Assembly: GCA_031418215.1 (NCBI GenBank)
Contig: JANOXC010000162.1
Coordinates: 1-49,766, forward strand
Source: JANOXC01 sp031418215
Lineage (GTDB): Bacteria; Bacteroidota; Bacteroidia; AKYH767-A; OLB10
Direction: 5' to 3'
DNA length: 49,766 nucleotides
In this document: piece after piece, positions 8,790 through 17,298 of the stretch
Numbering within the stretch: the first letter of the stretch is position 1
How the letters are laid out: every line of letters starts with the position of its first letter
The notes under the pieces: model-generated
What the model saw: only the letters and a program-made list of their open reading frames with translations
What the model was told of the DNA's origin: nothing
The model's database searches: none
Position numbers and translations under genes: made by a program

Positions 8790-8797
8790 CTTATTTG

Positions 8798-11700
8798 TTA
8801 TTCCCCCTTCATTTTTCTTGTAAACTCTGCTTTTTTCCTATCCGTTGAAAGCATGAATTCATAAGGTGGTTTGTTGTCTTTTGTATCCGCTACGCGTTTG
8901 TCGGGCTTCATACCTTGAATGGCATCATTAAACTTTGTATCAGACGAAATAGCCTGCATTATTCCTCGACTATAATTAAAATACCACCAATTATTTTTAT
9001 CTGCTTCAAAATAAAAGCTAATCACATCACCGTTCCGTCGGCGTAAAATTTCCACATATCCTTTCACTAAACGGCTTACAGCATTTTTACCTATGAATCC
9101 TAAACCAATAGGGCCTGTGTTTCTAAATCCTTGCACTCCCCTGTCCCAATGCAACTTTAAATCAGTCATGAAAACGGACTGTTGCAATTGCTGAGGAACT
9201 TTTTTAGGAGCCCCATAGAGATTAAACTCCGTTGTCAATTTTTCAGCCGCTTCAATGCCTAATATTGTTTTCATTCCCCTGATCCAAATTGGTCGTCCAT
9301 CGTTAGTAGGTTGCAGCGTTGGATAGCCTTCAATAACTTCCACAATCGACTTCAACGCTTCATCATTAAACATAAAATCGAGGCCTAACATTACATCTAA
9401 CTCTGTTGAATCATTGTTTAAATTGTTGAGTACAGTTCCAACTGCCGTCGCTTTAAATTGTCCGAAGTTAACGCCAAGGTCCAGCTTTCCTTCCCCTTTC
9501 ATCATACAATTACTGTTGTCCAACATGATTAAATTTCCAGGCATATCGGCGCTGTTCAACTTCTCTAAAGAAGAAACTTTATATAAATTATTTTTCGCAT
9601 CGTATGCAAGGTAGCCATTGGCAGCTATCAAATCTGCGTCCCCTCCATTTCTCTTCGGAGTAAAAAAAGTGCTGTAAAAACCACTGCTGTCAGCAGAAAG
9701 AGAAATTGCAACTGACAATTTCTGCATGGTTTCATTACGGGGTTCATTCACCGGAATATTCACACCCTTGGGATCAATATCACCATTAAAACTAAACCAA
9801 TCCACTTTTAACTCCTCAATACAATTGTGATTTACCCTGGCAAAGCCATCGAAATTCAATAATGGGTTACTTGCAACAATCTTAACTTTTCCTTTATATT
9901 GAATATTTGTACTGAGTTGAAAGTTTAATGAATCCGGAATAATTCCATTTGCATACGACTGTAATGAAGTGTCAACCCCTATTCTTTCCAGGGTTATTAA
10001 ATGTTTGATACCCGCCTGATCAGTATAAGCATATTTGCCATTTCCATTATAACTTTTACGTCCTGAAACATTTATTATACTTTCAATCATACGGTGATAT
10101 TTTGTTGTGGTGTTAGCGACAACCGTTGCATCCGTAAGTGGATACATCAATGCATTTTTTCCGATAACAATAGTGGCTGTATCATTTGGTTGAATGGATG
10201 CATCAGCAACTAATATTTCTTTGACCTTTTTCGCTTTAATTAAATAATCTATCAAACTATAGCGCGCTACCCCGGCATTCCATCGCAATGAATCCTGGAA
10301 TGGATTGACAGATACAAAATCGGAACCCAAGATATTCAACTTGGTGTTTTCACTGCTTGTAAATTCCACTTCCTTATTATCCATGAACCAACGAAATTCT
10401 GAAATAAAGCAGATATATTGATTAAGTGGAAAGCTTACAAAACTCCCTGCTCCATTGGATGTAAAAACACCTGTTCGTTTTGTAAAATCAATTCGGGATT
10501 TCACATTTTTTGTAGAGATTGCCATTATTGTACTATCAGAAGATCTTAAATTGAAATCGGAGGTGTCGGCGCCATATGCCCTTGTTTCAAAATAAAAATC
10601 TTTTGAAAGCAGTTCCGATTCCGTATAATATGCCTTCCCGCTTCCTCCTAACCCACTACTAGCCAGCACCAGGTTTCCATGTAAAAAAACGCTTTTATTA
10701 TATAGAGACAGGTTTGAATTGACTTTATATATATACATTTTATCTTTATAAGGTCGCCAATTCATTAATACATCATTTCCTGAGGCCTGCGGAAAGGAAA
10801 CTCCAGCAACTACTTCGCTCCTTAATTCAAATTGCGCGGGAGAAGCATTTGTTGAGTCAGGGAAAAACAGGAAATCATTTGATAATGTCGTTGAACTGAG
10901 AAACTCCAATTTGCCATTACCACGTAAACCATTAAAGCTCAAGTCGAGGTGATCAATGAACCTGCCTTTGCCGCCATATGCCTCGTATCCTTCGGGAGGA
11001 GTGTTTCGTTCAAATCCAAAAGAAAAATCAGGTCTTACTATGGCTTTCTCCCTAAATGTCGGAAAAATACCTGCAGAATTAAAATCACCATCAAAAGCTA
11101 AACTACTTGCTGTAAAATTGTCGAGACTATCAATGGTAAATGGATCGATCTGAAAATAAAACTTATCACGATTATAAACGCCGTTAAAAACAACAGGATT
11201 ATCATAATATATATAAGCCACCTTTCTGCTGACAAAATAAGGATATCTGGAAAAACTCTTTCTTCCCGATTTATTATCCATACTGTCAATATACAAAGTG
11301 CCACTTACATCCTGTAACAAACTACGCAAAGGAATCAGTTTTGGCTTGCCAAACTCATCCAGCTCTCCGCTTTCAACCTTCAGCCTCAGAGAATCAACTT
11401 TGGCTAAATCAAAATTATATTTTTCATAATTAAAAGAAAAATCAGAGCCAAAGAAATCACTTTTGCCCGCATGCACACGCCCTGAAAAATGAATATCACG
11501 ATTTTTCCTTAACTTAACCTGTTGATCAATCGGAACAATAAAAACATTTTGCGAATCACTGAGATTGATCCTGGCAACTCCTTGCATTTCAAGATCGAAA
11601 TTCAAGAGGTTCAGAATAGCATTTGCCTTTTTATCTATCAAGGATGAAATTTCCAGCTTGTCATAATCAGTTTTGTTACTCCTTGCGGCGAGATAGTAAT

Positions 11701-13216
11701 AAAGTTTATCATTTAACACTGCTTCATCCGTTTCTATATCGAGATTGACAAAACCACGCTCTGCAAGATAAAAAATCAATGATCTTGCATTTGTTTCACT
11801 TGTCTTAAGCTGTCTTGCCAAATCAGGAATAAAAATGATACGACTATTCCGCTCAGCATATTGCTTGAGCATAAAAAGCGGATTTGTCTCCGACATACCT
11901 TGAATCTTTTCAAAGCGCAAATCAGTATATAATTTAGAGGACTCCAAAAGCATTTTATTTTCACCGGCACCTGACAACATTTTCAACTCCATTAACGGGT
12001 CATCTATCTTCCAATAAATTCCATCTACCATTATATCCACCTGATGATAGGAATCAAAGAATGGCATTTGCAAACCAACTTCTGTATTTCTCACAACACT
12101 CAATTGCCTGTCTTTATTAATATACTTAAGTTGCAATCCGGGATGACTGATTGAATCTTTATCAAAATAAATTGCTATTGAAGCATTCTCAGAAGAAATA
12201 CGCTCATCTGTTACCACAAAAGTTCGTGCAGAAGCAACTAAAAATGGTTTTCCTTTACGTTTGAAAGTCAATTTTGCTTTTTGATCTTTTGATCCAGCTC
12301 CAATCATTTGTTTCCCATGCATGGAAAATCCACCATTGTAATCAGCATCTTTAATAAGTTCTGTTATTGATAACTCCAAATTATAGCTGTCAAACCGAGG
12401 ATAGGATGCTGTTTCAGGTGTTGCATTGGAAAGAATTTTTTCTGTTAACCTGCCAATTAAGGCCGTCTTAAAATGCTTTTTGTTATAAAACACAACGCTA
12501 TCACAAATAAAATCAGCACCCGTCATATCGATGTTGGACTTTTTCAATTCTGCATAAGTTTCTGTCGTACTTAAACCCGCCCTTGCCCAGTCCACCTTAC
12601 CCCCTTTGCCAATAAACCGTTTCAGTAACGGATAATAAACACCCTTGATATTATATATAATACTGCTATCTTTTTTCGCATAACATATTATATCAGTTCC
12701 GGGAAAGGTGATGCGTGGCATACTGTCATATTCAAAAACATAGTTTGCAGAACGGGAAACCCATTTGGTAGAAGCCGATTCATATAAAGTTTGCGAAGAA
12801 AATAGTCCGGCACAAACATCAATGTACTCGCTAAAACGCCTGGTAGTACCTGTCATCATTTTATCAAGGCTTTGATTCCATTGAACAAATGCTTCTTCAC
12901 TTTGACCTGAATTGGTGAAACCGATAACAGCGTTAATATAATTGCTAAAATCGGGAAATGCCTTCAACCTCTTCTTGAGCATTGAATTACTCATTTCTAT
13001 CACAATTTTCTGCTGATCTGCAGAAACTTTGCCCTCGTTCCAAACCAATTCAAATTTTCCCATTAATTCCTTAGTCTGATCTTTATTGGTCGCATAAAGA
13101 AAATCTTTCATCTCCTTAAACCATTCGGTAGGGTTAGTACTAAATGACTTGGGCGCTTGCGCAGGAAGTATCAGCACCTGCAAAACAATAAATAGGGATA
13201 TTAAAAAAGATTTCAT
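8798..13216 (-). CDS. Very large secreted protein of unknown function
   Basis: 1472 residues that I cannot assign to a named family. A cleavable signal peptide is visible (MKSFLISLFIVLQVLILPAQA). An apparently helical, Lys/Glu-rich domain covers about 25-130. The rest is rich in predicted beta strands, with many aromatic residues and very few Cys. Two related modules occur at about 763-803 (GLRGNGKLEFLS then SNDFLFFPDST) and 852-892 (GLGGSGKAYYTE then SKDFYFETRAYGADTSDF). The chain ends in a charged tail (RKKAEFTRKMKGE) without a type IX sorting domain. A periplasmic or surface envelope role is likely. It is not TamB, because the N-terminus is a cleavable signal and not an anchor. It sits between prmA (25 bp) and asnB (8 bp). 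Confidence 0.7.
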   Translation of the reverse strand: MKSFLISLFIVLQVLILPAQAPKSFSTNPTEWFKEMKDFLYATNKDQTKELMGKFELVWNEGKVSADQQKIVIEMSNSMLKKRLKAFPDFSNYINAVIGFTNSGQSEEAFVQWNQSLDKMMTGTTRRFSEYIDVCAGLFSSQTLYESASTKWVSRSANYVFEYDSMPRITFPGTDIICYAKKDSSIIYNIKGVYYPLLKRFIGKGGKVDWARAGLSTTETYAELKKSNIDMTGADFICDSVVFYNKKHFKTALIGRLTEKILSNATPETASYPRFDSYNLELSITELIKDADYNGGFSMHGKQMIGAGSKDQKAKLTFKRKGKPFLVASARTFVVTDERISSENASIAIYFDKDSISHPGLQLKYINKDRQLSVVRNTEVGLQMPFFDSYHQVDIMVDGIYWKIDDPLMELKMLSGAGENKMLLESSKLYTDLRFEKIQGMSETNPLFMLKQYAERNSRIIFIPDLARQLKTSETNARSLIFYLAERGFVNLDIETDEAVLNDKLYYYLAARSNKTDYDKLEISSLIDKKANAILNLLNFDLEMQGVARINLSDSQNVFIVPIDQQVKLRKNRDIHFSGRVHAGKSDFFGSDFSFNYEKYNFDLAKVDSLRLKVESGELDEFGKPKLIPLRSLLQDVSGTLYIDSMDNKSGRKSFSRYPYFVSRKVAYIYYDNPVVFNGVYNRDKFYFQIDPFTIDSLDNFTASSLAFDGDFNSAGIFPTFREKAIVRPDFSFGFERNTPPEGYEAYGGKGRFIDHLDLSFNGLRGNGKLEFLSSTTLSNDFLFFPDSTNASPAQFELRSEVVAGVSFPQASGNDVLMNWRPYKDKMYIYKVNSNLSLYNKSVFLHGNLVLASSGLGGSGKAYYTESELLSKDFYFETRAYGADTSDFNLRSSDSTIMAISTKNVKSRIDFTKRTGVFTSNGAGSFVSFPLNQYICFISEFRWFMDNKEVEFTSSENTKLNILGSDFVSVNPFQDSLRWNAGVARYSLIDYLIKAKKVKEILVADASIQPNDTATIVIGKNALMYPLTDATVVANTTTKYHRMIESIINVSGRKSYNGNGKYAYTDQAGIKHLITLERIGVDTSLQSYANGIIPDSLNFQLSTNIQYKGKVKIVASNPLLNFDGFARVNHNCIEELKVDWFSFNGDIDPKGVNIPVNEPRNETMQKLSVAISLSADSSGFYSTFFTPKRNGGDADLIAANGYLAYDAKNNLYKVSSLEKLNSADMPGNLIMLDNSNCMMKGEGKLDLGVNFGQFKATAVGTVLNNLNNDSTELDVMLGLDFMFNDEALKSIVEVIEGYPTLQPTNDGRPIWIRGMKTILGIEAAEKLTTEFNLYGAPKKVPQQLQQSVFMTDLKLHWDRGVQGFRNTGPIGLGFIGKNAVSRLVKGYVEILRRRNGDVISFYFEADKNNWWYFNYSRGIMQAISSDTKFNDAIQGMKPDKRVADTKDNKPPYEFMLSTDRKKAEFTRKMKGE

Positions 13217-13241
13217 CGGGAATTTATTTAACCATTACTCA

Positions 13242-14078
13242 TTATGCCAGCTTTTCGAATACAAGGCAACACCATTTATCTTTTTCCTTTTCACTATAAA
13301 GTTTCAATCCAAGATCAAGGGCTTGGGCTTTAATCATAACAGCATCTTCAACATAAAAGCCACTTAATAAAATCATCGCTTTATTATTCAGTGAAGCGGT
13401 ATATTGCTTTAAATCATTCAGAATAATATTTCGATTGATATTGGCAAGAACGATGTCAAACCTCAATTCATTTATGTTTGTAGCATCTCCGCACATAGCA
13501 GAAATAGTGAAACATTGATTAATCACTGCATTAACTTCTGTATTTTCCACAGCAATTTCATCATGATCAATTGCAGTGATTTGCTTTGCTCCTAATTTTT
13601 CGGCAAGAATGGCAAGGATTCCAGTTCCGCAACCCATGTCTAAAACAGTTAATCCTTTCCAATTCAATTCCAACATGCTTTCCATCATCAAGGAAGTGGT
13701 TGCATGGTGTCCAGTACCAAAAGCCATACGCGGCTGGATAACAATTTCATAGGGAAATGACTTACGCTGCTCATGAAATTCAGCCCTTACATATACCTTA
13801 TCACTTACAATTACGGGCTCAAAGTTACTCTCCCATAATGCATTCCAGTTTTGCCATGGCACATGCCGGTGACTGAATTGCAAATCGATCCCTTGCTCCA
13901 ACAAGTCAGTAAATTCAGATAGGTAGTCCTCTTTAAAAAGTTTTTGCTGAACATAAGCTTTCACTCCTTGATCAGTTTCTTCAAATGCCTCATATCCCAA
14001 TTCTGACAACCGTGCAATAACTATATCCACATATTCATTAGCGCCAACAACAATGCAATTTAATTCTATATACTCCAC
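13242..14078 (-). CDS. prmA: Ribosomal protein L11 methyltransferase
   Basis: 278 residues. PrmA trimethylates lysines and the N-terminus of ribosomal protein L11. The substrate-binding N-terminal domain is followed by PRMAFGTGHHATT, the SAM loop VLDMGCGTGILAI near 146, the acidic IDHDEIAVEN, and the active-site LANINRNII. The start must be the GTG at 14076-14078: the nearest upstream ATG (14081-14083) is out of frame, and an in-frame stop lies at 14088-14090. The gene diverges from the uracil-DNA glycosylase gene. Confidence 0.93.
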   Translation of the reverse strand: MEYIELNCIVVGANEYVDIVIARLSELGYEAFEETDQGVKAYVQQKLFKEDYLSEFTDLLEQGIDLQFSHRHVPWQNWNALWESNFEPVIVSDKVYVRAEFHEQRKSFPYEIVIQPRMAFGTGHHATTSLMMESMLELNWKGLTVLDMGCGTGILAILAEKLGAKQITAIDHDEIAVENTEVNAVINQCFTISAMCGDATNINELRFDIVLANINRNIILNDLKQYTASLNNKAMILLSGFYVEDAVMIKAQALDLGLKLYSEKEKDKWCCLVFEKLA

Positions 14079-14094
14079 GCCATAAATTTAAAAG

Positions 14095-14102
14095 TAGATT
14101 TG
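14095..14102 (+). promoter_or_regulatory. -7 promoter box for the uracil-DNA glycosylase gene
   Basis: TAGATTTG matches TAnnTTTG exactly and lies 36 nt before the ATG at 14138. It overlaps the GTG at 14102 that would open a longer frame, so that GTG is unlikely to be translated. No clear -33 TTTG is seen. Confidence 0.5.
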
Positions 14103-14137
14103 TGAACTTTTCAAACCTTAACATTCATTTATTAACA

Positions 14138-14818
14138 ATGAAAAAAGCTGTTTTTGCAAAAAAAGTAATTGATTTTTACAGTTCCCTTGATCCCAATTTT
14201 AGGCTCCCGAATGGTTTTTCAATTATGAACCCGTTTAACGAACCCCAAACGTTTAAATGGGTCAACTTATTTTACCACAAATTTTATAATGATTCGAATA
14301 AAAGGTATTTTGTTTTCGGCATTAATCCCGGACGATTGGGAGGCGGATTGACCGGTATACCTTTTACAGATCCCGTACATTTGAGGAATGATTGCCATAT
14401 TGAAAACCAGTTACCAGCAAAGAAGGAGCTATCGTCGGAATTCATTTATAAAATGATAATGGCCTATGGCGGCACAGCCAAATTTTATGACAAATTTTTC
14501 CTGACGGCAGTTTGTCCTTTAGGATTTATACACCATGATAAGAATTCAAATTACTACGATACGACCGCTCTTATCAAATCTACAAGGGATTTTATACGAT
14601 CAACGTTAACTGCACAGGCAACAATGGGCAGCTATAATGATACTTGCTTTTGCCTTGGACAAGGGAAAAATATGGAGCATTTGCAGGAGTTGAATGATGA
14701 ACTTGGTCTTTTTAAAACCATCATTCCCCTTGCCCATCCGCGTTGGATCATGCAATACCGCAGAAAGTCAGTAGAACAATATATCGAGGCGTATTTAATT
14801 GCTTTCTCCCATGTTTAA
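14138..14818 (+). CDS. Uracil-DNA glycosylase superfamily protein, SMUG2/DUF4918-like
   Basis: 226 residues. The family removes uracil or related bases from DNA as the first step of base-excision repair. Motif 1, GINPGRLGGGLTGIPF near 61-76, matches the water-activating loop of the SMUG type. Motif 2 is the C-terminal LAHPRW near 198-203, in place of the HPSP loop of other uracil glycosylases. The overall layout resembles the SMUG2 group known from Pedobacter. The start is the ATG at 14138 (MKKAVFAKK); the promoter box at 14095-14102 excludes the longer form. Substrate preference is not predictable by eye. Confidence 0.8.
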   Translation: MKKAVFAKKVIDFYSSLDPNFRLPNGFSIMNPFNEPQTFKWVNLFYHKFYNDSNKRYFVFGINPGRLGGGLTGIPFTDPVHLRNDCHIENQLPAKKELSSEFIYKMIMAYGGTAKFYDKFFLTAVCPLGFIHHDKNSNYYDTTALIKSTRDFIRSTLTAQATMGSYNDTCFCLGQGKNMEHLQELNDELGLFKTIIPLAHPRWIMQYRRKSVEQYIEAYLIAFSHV

Positions 14819-14922
14819 CCACTCTTAATCTGAGGCCGTATTGCTTCCTTTTGCCGTTATTTGCAGCTTCGTAATTGTTGGCTCCTTCATTAAATCCATC
14901 GAAAAATAATTCCTCCTGTTCC

Positions 14923-16167
14923 GTGCAAAAAGATTTACTTATCATAAATATCTCCGGTTTATTACAAGTTAATCAACAACCGGTAAAGGGTTTGGGCATG
15001 AATAGTATTCCGTCTATTGAAAATGCATGGTTATATATAAAGGATGGCATGATTGACTCTTTCGGAAAAATGCCAATCGACAAAGCAGGTGAAAAAACAC
15101 AGAATATAATTGATGCATCAGGATGTTTTGTATTTCCTTCTTGGTGCGATTCTCATTCACACATTGTTTATGCAGGATCAAGAGAAGGAGAGTTTGGTGA
15201 CCGTTTACGTGGAATGACTTATGAGCAAATAGCATCTCGTGGCGGAGGCATCTTGAATTCAGCCAAACGCTTACGTGAAACAGATGAAGATGACCTGGTT
15301 CAAAGTGCTTTATGGCGACTAAATGAAGTGATGCAACAAGGTACAGGGGCCATTGAGATAAAAAGCGGGTATGGATTAGATTTGAAAAGCGAAATAAAAA
15401 TGCTCAGGGTCATCCGTAAATTAAAAACGCTATCGCCGGTTACCATAAAATCAACCTTTTTAGGCGCACATGCTATTCCACCTGAGTTCAAAAACAACCG
15501 GGAAAAATATATTTCACTTGTGGTTGAAGAAATGCTGCCACAGGTCGCCGAAGAAAAACTGGCTGATTTTTGCGACGTTTTTTGTGAGGAAAATTACTTT
15601 ACAAAAAACGAAACTATATATATATTGGAATCAGCAATTCGTTACGGTTTGCAACCCAAGGTTCACGCCAACCAACTCAATCAATCAGGCGGCATACAAG
15701 CCGGTGTTGCAGTGAATGCTATCAGTGTTGACCACCTTGAATATACAGGACCTGTAGAAATTGCCTTACTTCAGCAATCCAACACCATAGCAACACTTTT
15801 ACCCGGAGCGCAATTTTTCCTGCAACTACCTGCACCTCCTGCAAGAACAATGATTAATGCCGGATTAAAAATAGCTGTTGCAAGTGACTATAACCCGGGA
15901 AGCAGTCCATCCGGAAACATGCATCTGATGATGGCATTCTGTAGTATCTTATATAAAATGACACCGGAAGAATCGCTCAATGCTGTAACCATCAACGGAG
16001 CGGCTGCCATGCAGGTGGATAATGAACTTGGAAGCATTGCCATCGGAAAAAAAGCAAACATCGTCATTACAAAACCAATTCCATCCCTGGCATTTTTACC
16101 CTATTCTTTTGGAAGTAACCTGTTGCAAACTGTTATCATTAATGGACAAATAATTTCATCACATTAA
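14923..16167 (+). CDS. hutI: Imidazolonepropionase
   Basis: 414 residues from the GTG at 14923 (QKDLLIINISG follows), which matches the usual HutI length of about 405-415. A longer frame begins with TTG at 14875 but adds a low-complexity Ser/Asn segment. HutI hydrolyses 4-imidazolone-5-propionate to N-formimidoyl-L-glutamate. The amidohydrolase metal motif DSHSHIVYAG lies near 74-83, with GTGAIEIKSGYGL, FLGAHAIPPE, KVHANQL near 247, DHLEYT, and the catalytic ASDYNPGSSP near 321. It is the first gene of a hutI-hutG-ftcD operon with a 9-bp gap to the next gene. Confidence 0.93.
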   Translation: MQKDLLIINISGLLQVNQQPVKGLGMNSIPSIENAWLYIKDGMIDSFGKMPIDKAGEKTQNIIDASGCFVFPSWCDSHSHIVYAGSREGEFGDRLRGMTYEQIASRGGGILNSAKRLRETDEDDLVQSALWRLNEVMQQGTGAIEIKSGYGLDLKSEIKMLRVIRKLKTLSPVTIKSTFLGAHAIPPEFKNNREKYISLVVEEMLPQVAEEKLADFCDVFCEENYFTKNETIYILESAIRYGLQPKVHANQLNQSGGIQAGVAVNAISVDHLEYTGPVEIALLQQSNTIATLLPGAQFFLQLPAPPARTMINAGLKIAVASDYNPGSSPSGNMHLMMAFCSILYKMTPEESLNAVTINGAAAMQVDNELGSIAIGKKANIVITKPIPSLAFLPYSFGSNLLQTVIINGQIISSH

Positions 16168-16176
16168 GATTGTTTT

Positions 16177-17250
16177 ATGAAATTAGTCACCTACGATCAA
16201 TTATATATAGACCAGCTAGTAAGAAAACGTGCTTACGAAGTGAAACTCGGAGAACATGTTCAAACACTTCCCTGGGGTGTTAATGAAAATTTCGCAGATG
16301 AAATGGTAAAGTCATCCTGCAAGTATGTTTTATTGGGCCTGCCGGAAGACATTGGTGTGCGTGCGAATCTTGGTCGTGGCGGAGCGTATAGCGCCTGGCA
16401 ACCTGTATTGAACACATTACTGAATACACAAAGTAATATGTTCTTAACGGGAGAGGAAATACTTGTATTAGGTCACATTGATTTTACTAATGTCATGCGT
16501 ATTGCAAAGGACTTAGACTTTCACAAAACGGAAGACCTTGCAAAAGCACGTGATTTGGTGTCAGAGATTGATGAAGCTGTAGCCCCGGTAATACGTGCAA
16601 TAGCAGCCGCCGGAAAAGAAGCCATCATTGTCGGCGGCGGACATAATAATGCCTATCCGAATATTAAAGGGGCCGCTGAAGGCTTATTGAAAGCAGGAAA
16701 AATTGATACTCCTAAAATTAATGTTATCAATTGCGATGCGCATAGTGATTTCCGTCCTTTGGAAGGACGGCATAGTGGTAATGGATTCAGTTATGCCTTT
16801 GCAGCCGGCATACTTGACAAATATGGCATGATCGGATTACACGAGTCATTTAACCCGCAGGCAGTGCTGGAAGAATTAATTCAGCAGAAAGCCAGAGTCC
16901 ACTTCTCAACTTTTGAAGATATATATATCAGGGACGCCATTTCATTTGAAGAAGTGGTAAAACAAACTATTGCCTTTGTTGAAAATAACTTTACGGGATT
17001 GGAGATAGATCTTGATTCGATTCAAAACATCCCAACCAGTGCCAAGACTTCCAGCGGCATAACCACCATAGAAGCCAGAAAATTTGTTCACCTTGTTGCT
17101 TCATCCTGTAAGGTAGCTTATTTTCACATTGCTGAAGCAGCACCATTATTATCACATATTAAAACGGATCTAAAAACAGGAAAACTCGTCTCCTACCTTA
17201 TTACCGATTATATAAAGGCAAGAAATAAATTTCATTCTTCCGGAAATTAG
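16177..17250 (+). CDS. hutG: Formimidoylglutamase-like ureohydrolase (arginase family)
   Basis: 357 residues. The binuclear manganese ligands of the family are present: GGGHNN near 152, NCDAHSDFR near 186 and EIDLDSI near 276. HutG hydrolyses N-formimidoyl-L-glutamate to glutamate and formamide. The position between hutI and ftcD supports that substrate over arginine or agmatine. FTCD, encoded next, consumes the same substrate by transfer to tetrahydrofolate, so this protein may be redundant or have a shifted specificity. ATG start. A 48-bp gap separates it from ftcD. Confidence 0.85.
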   Translation: MKLVTYDQLYIDQLVRKRAYEVKLGEHVQTLPWGVNENFADEMVKSSCKYVLLGLPEDIGVRANLGRGGAYSAWQPVLNTLLNTQSNMFLTGEEILVLGHIDFTNVMRIAKDLDFHKTEDLAKARDLVSEIDEAVAPVIRAIAAAGKEAIIVGGGHNNAYPNIKGAAEGLLKAGKIDTPKINVINCDAHSDFRPLEGRHSGNGFSYAFAAGILDKYGMIGLHESFNPQAVLEELIQQKARVHFSTFEDIYIRDAISFEEVVKQTIAFVENNFTGLEIDLDSIQNIPTSAKTSSGITTIEARKFVHLVASSCKVAYFHIAEAAPLLSHIKTDLKTGKLVSYLITDYIKARNKFHSSGN

Positions 17251-17298
17251 AAAATCATGTTATTAATATATATAAGCATAATTTATTAAATCAAGAAA

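Noticed and set aside
8798..13216. The large secreted protein as TamB
   Set aside because: It has a cleavable signal peptide in place of an N-terminal anchor and is far from tamL.
14102..14137. GTG start for the uracil-DNA glycosylase gene
   Set aside because: The codon overlaps a TAGATTTG promoter box, so it would not be inside the transcript.
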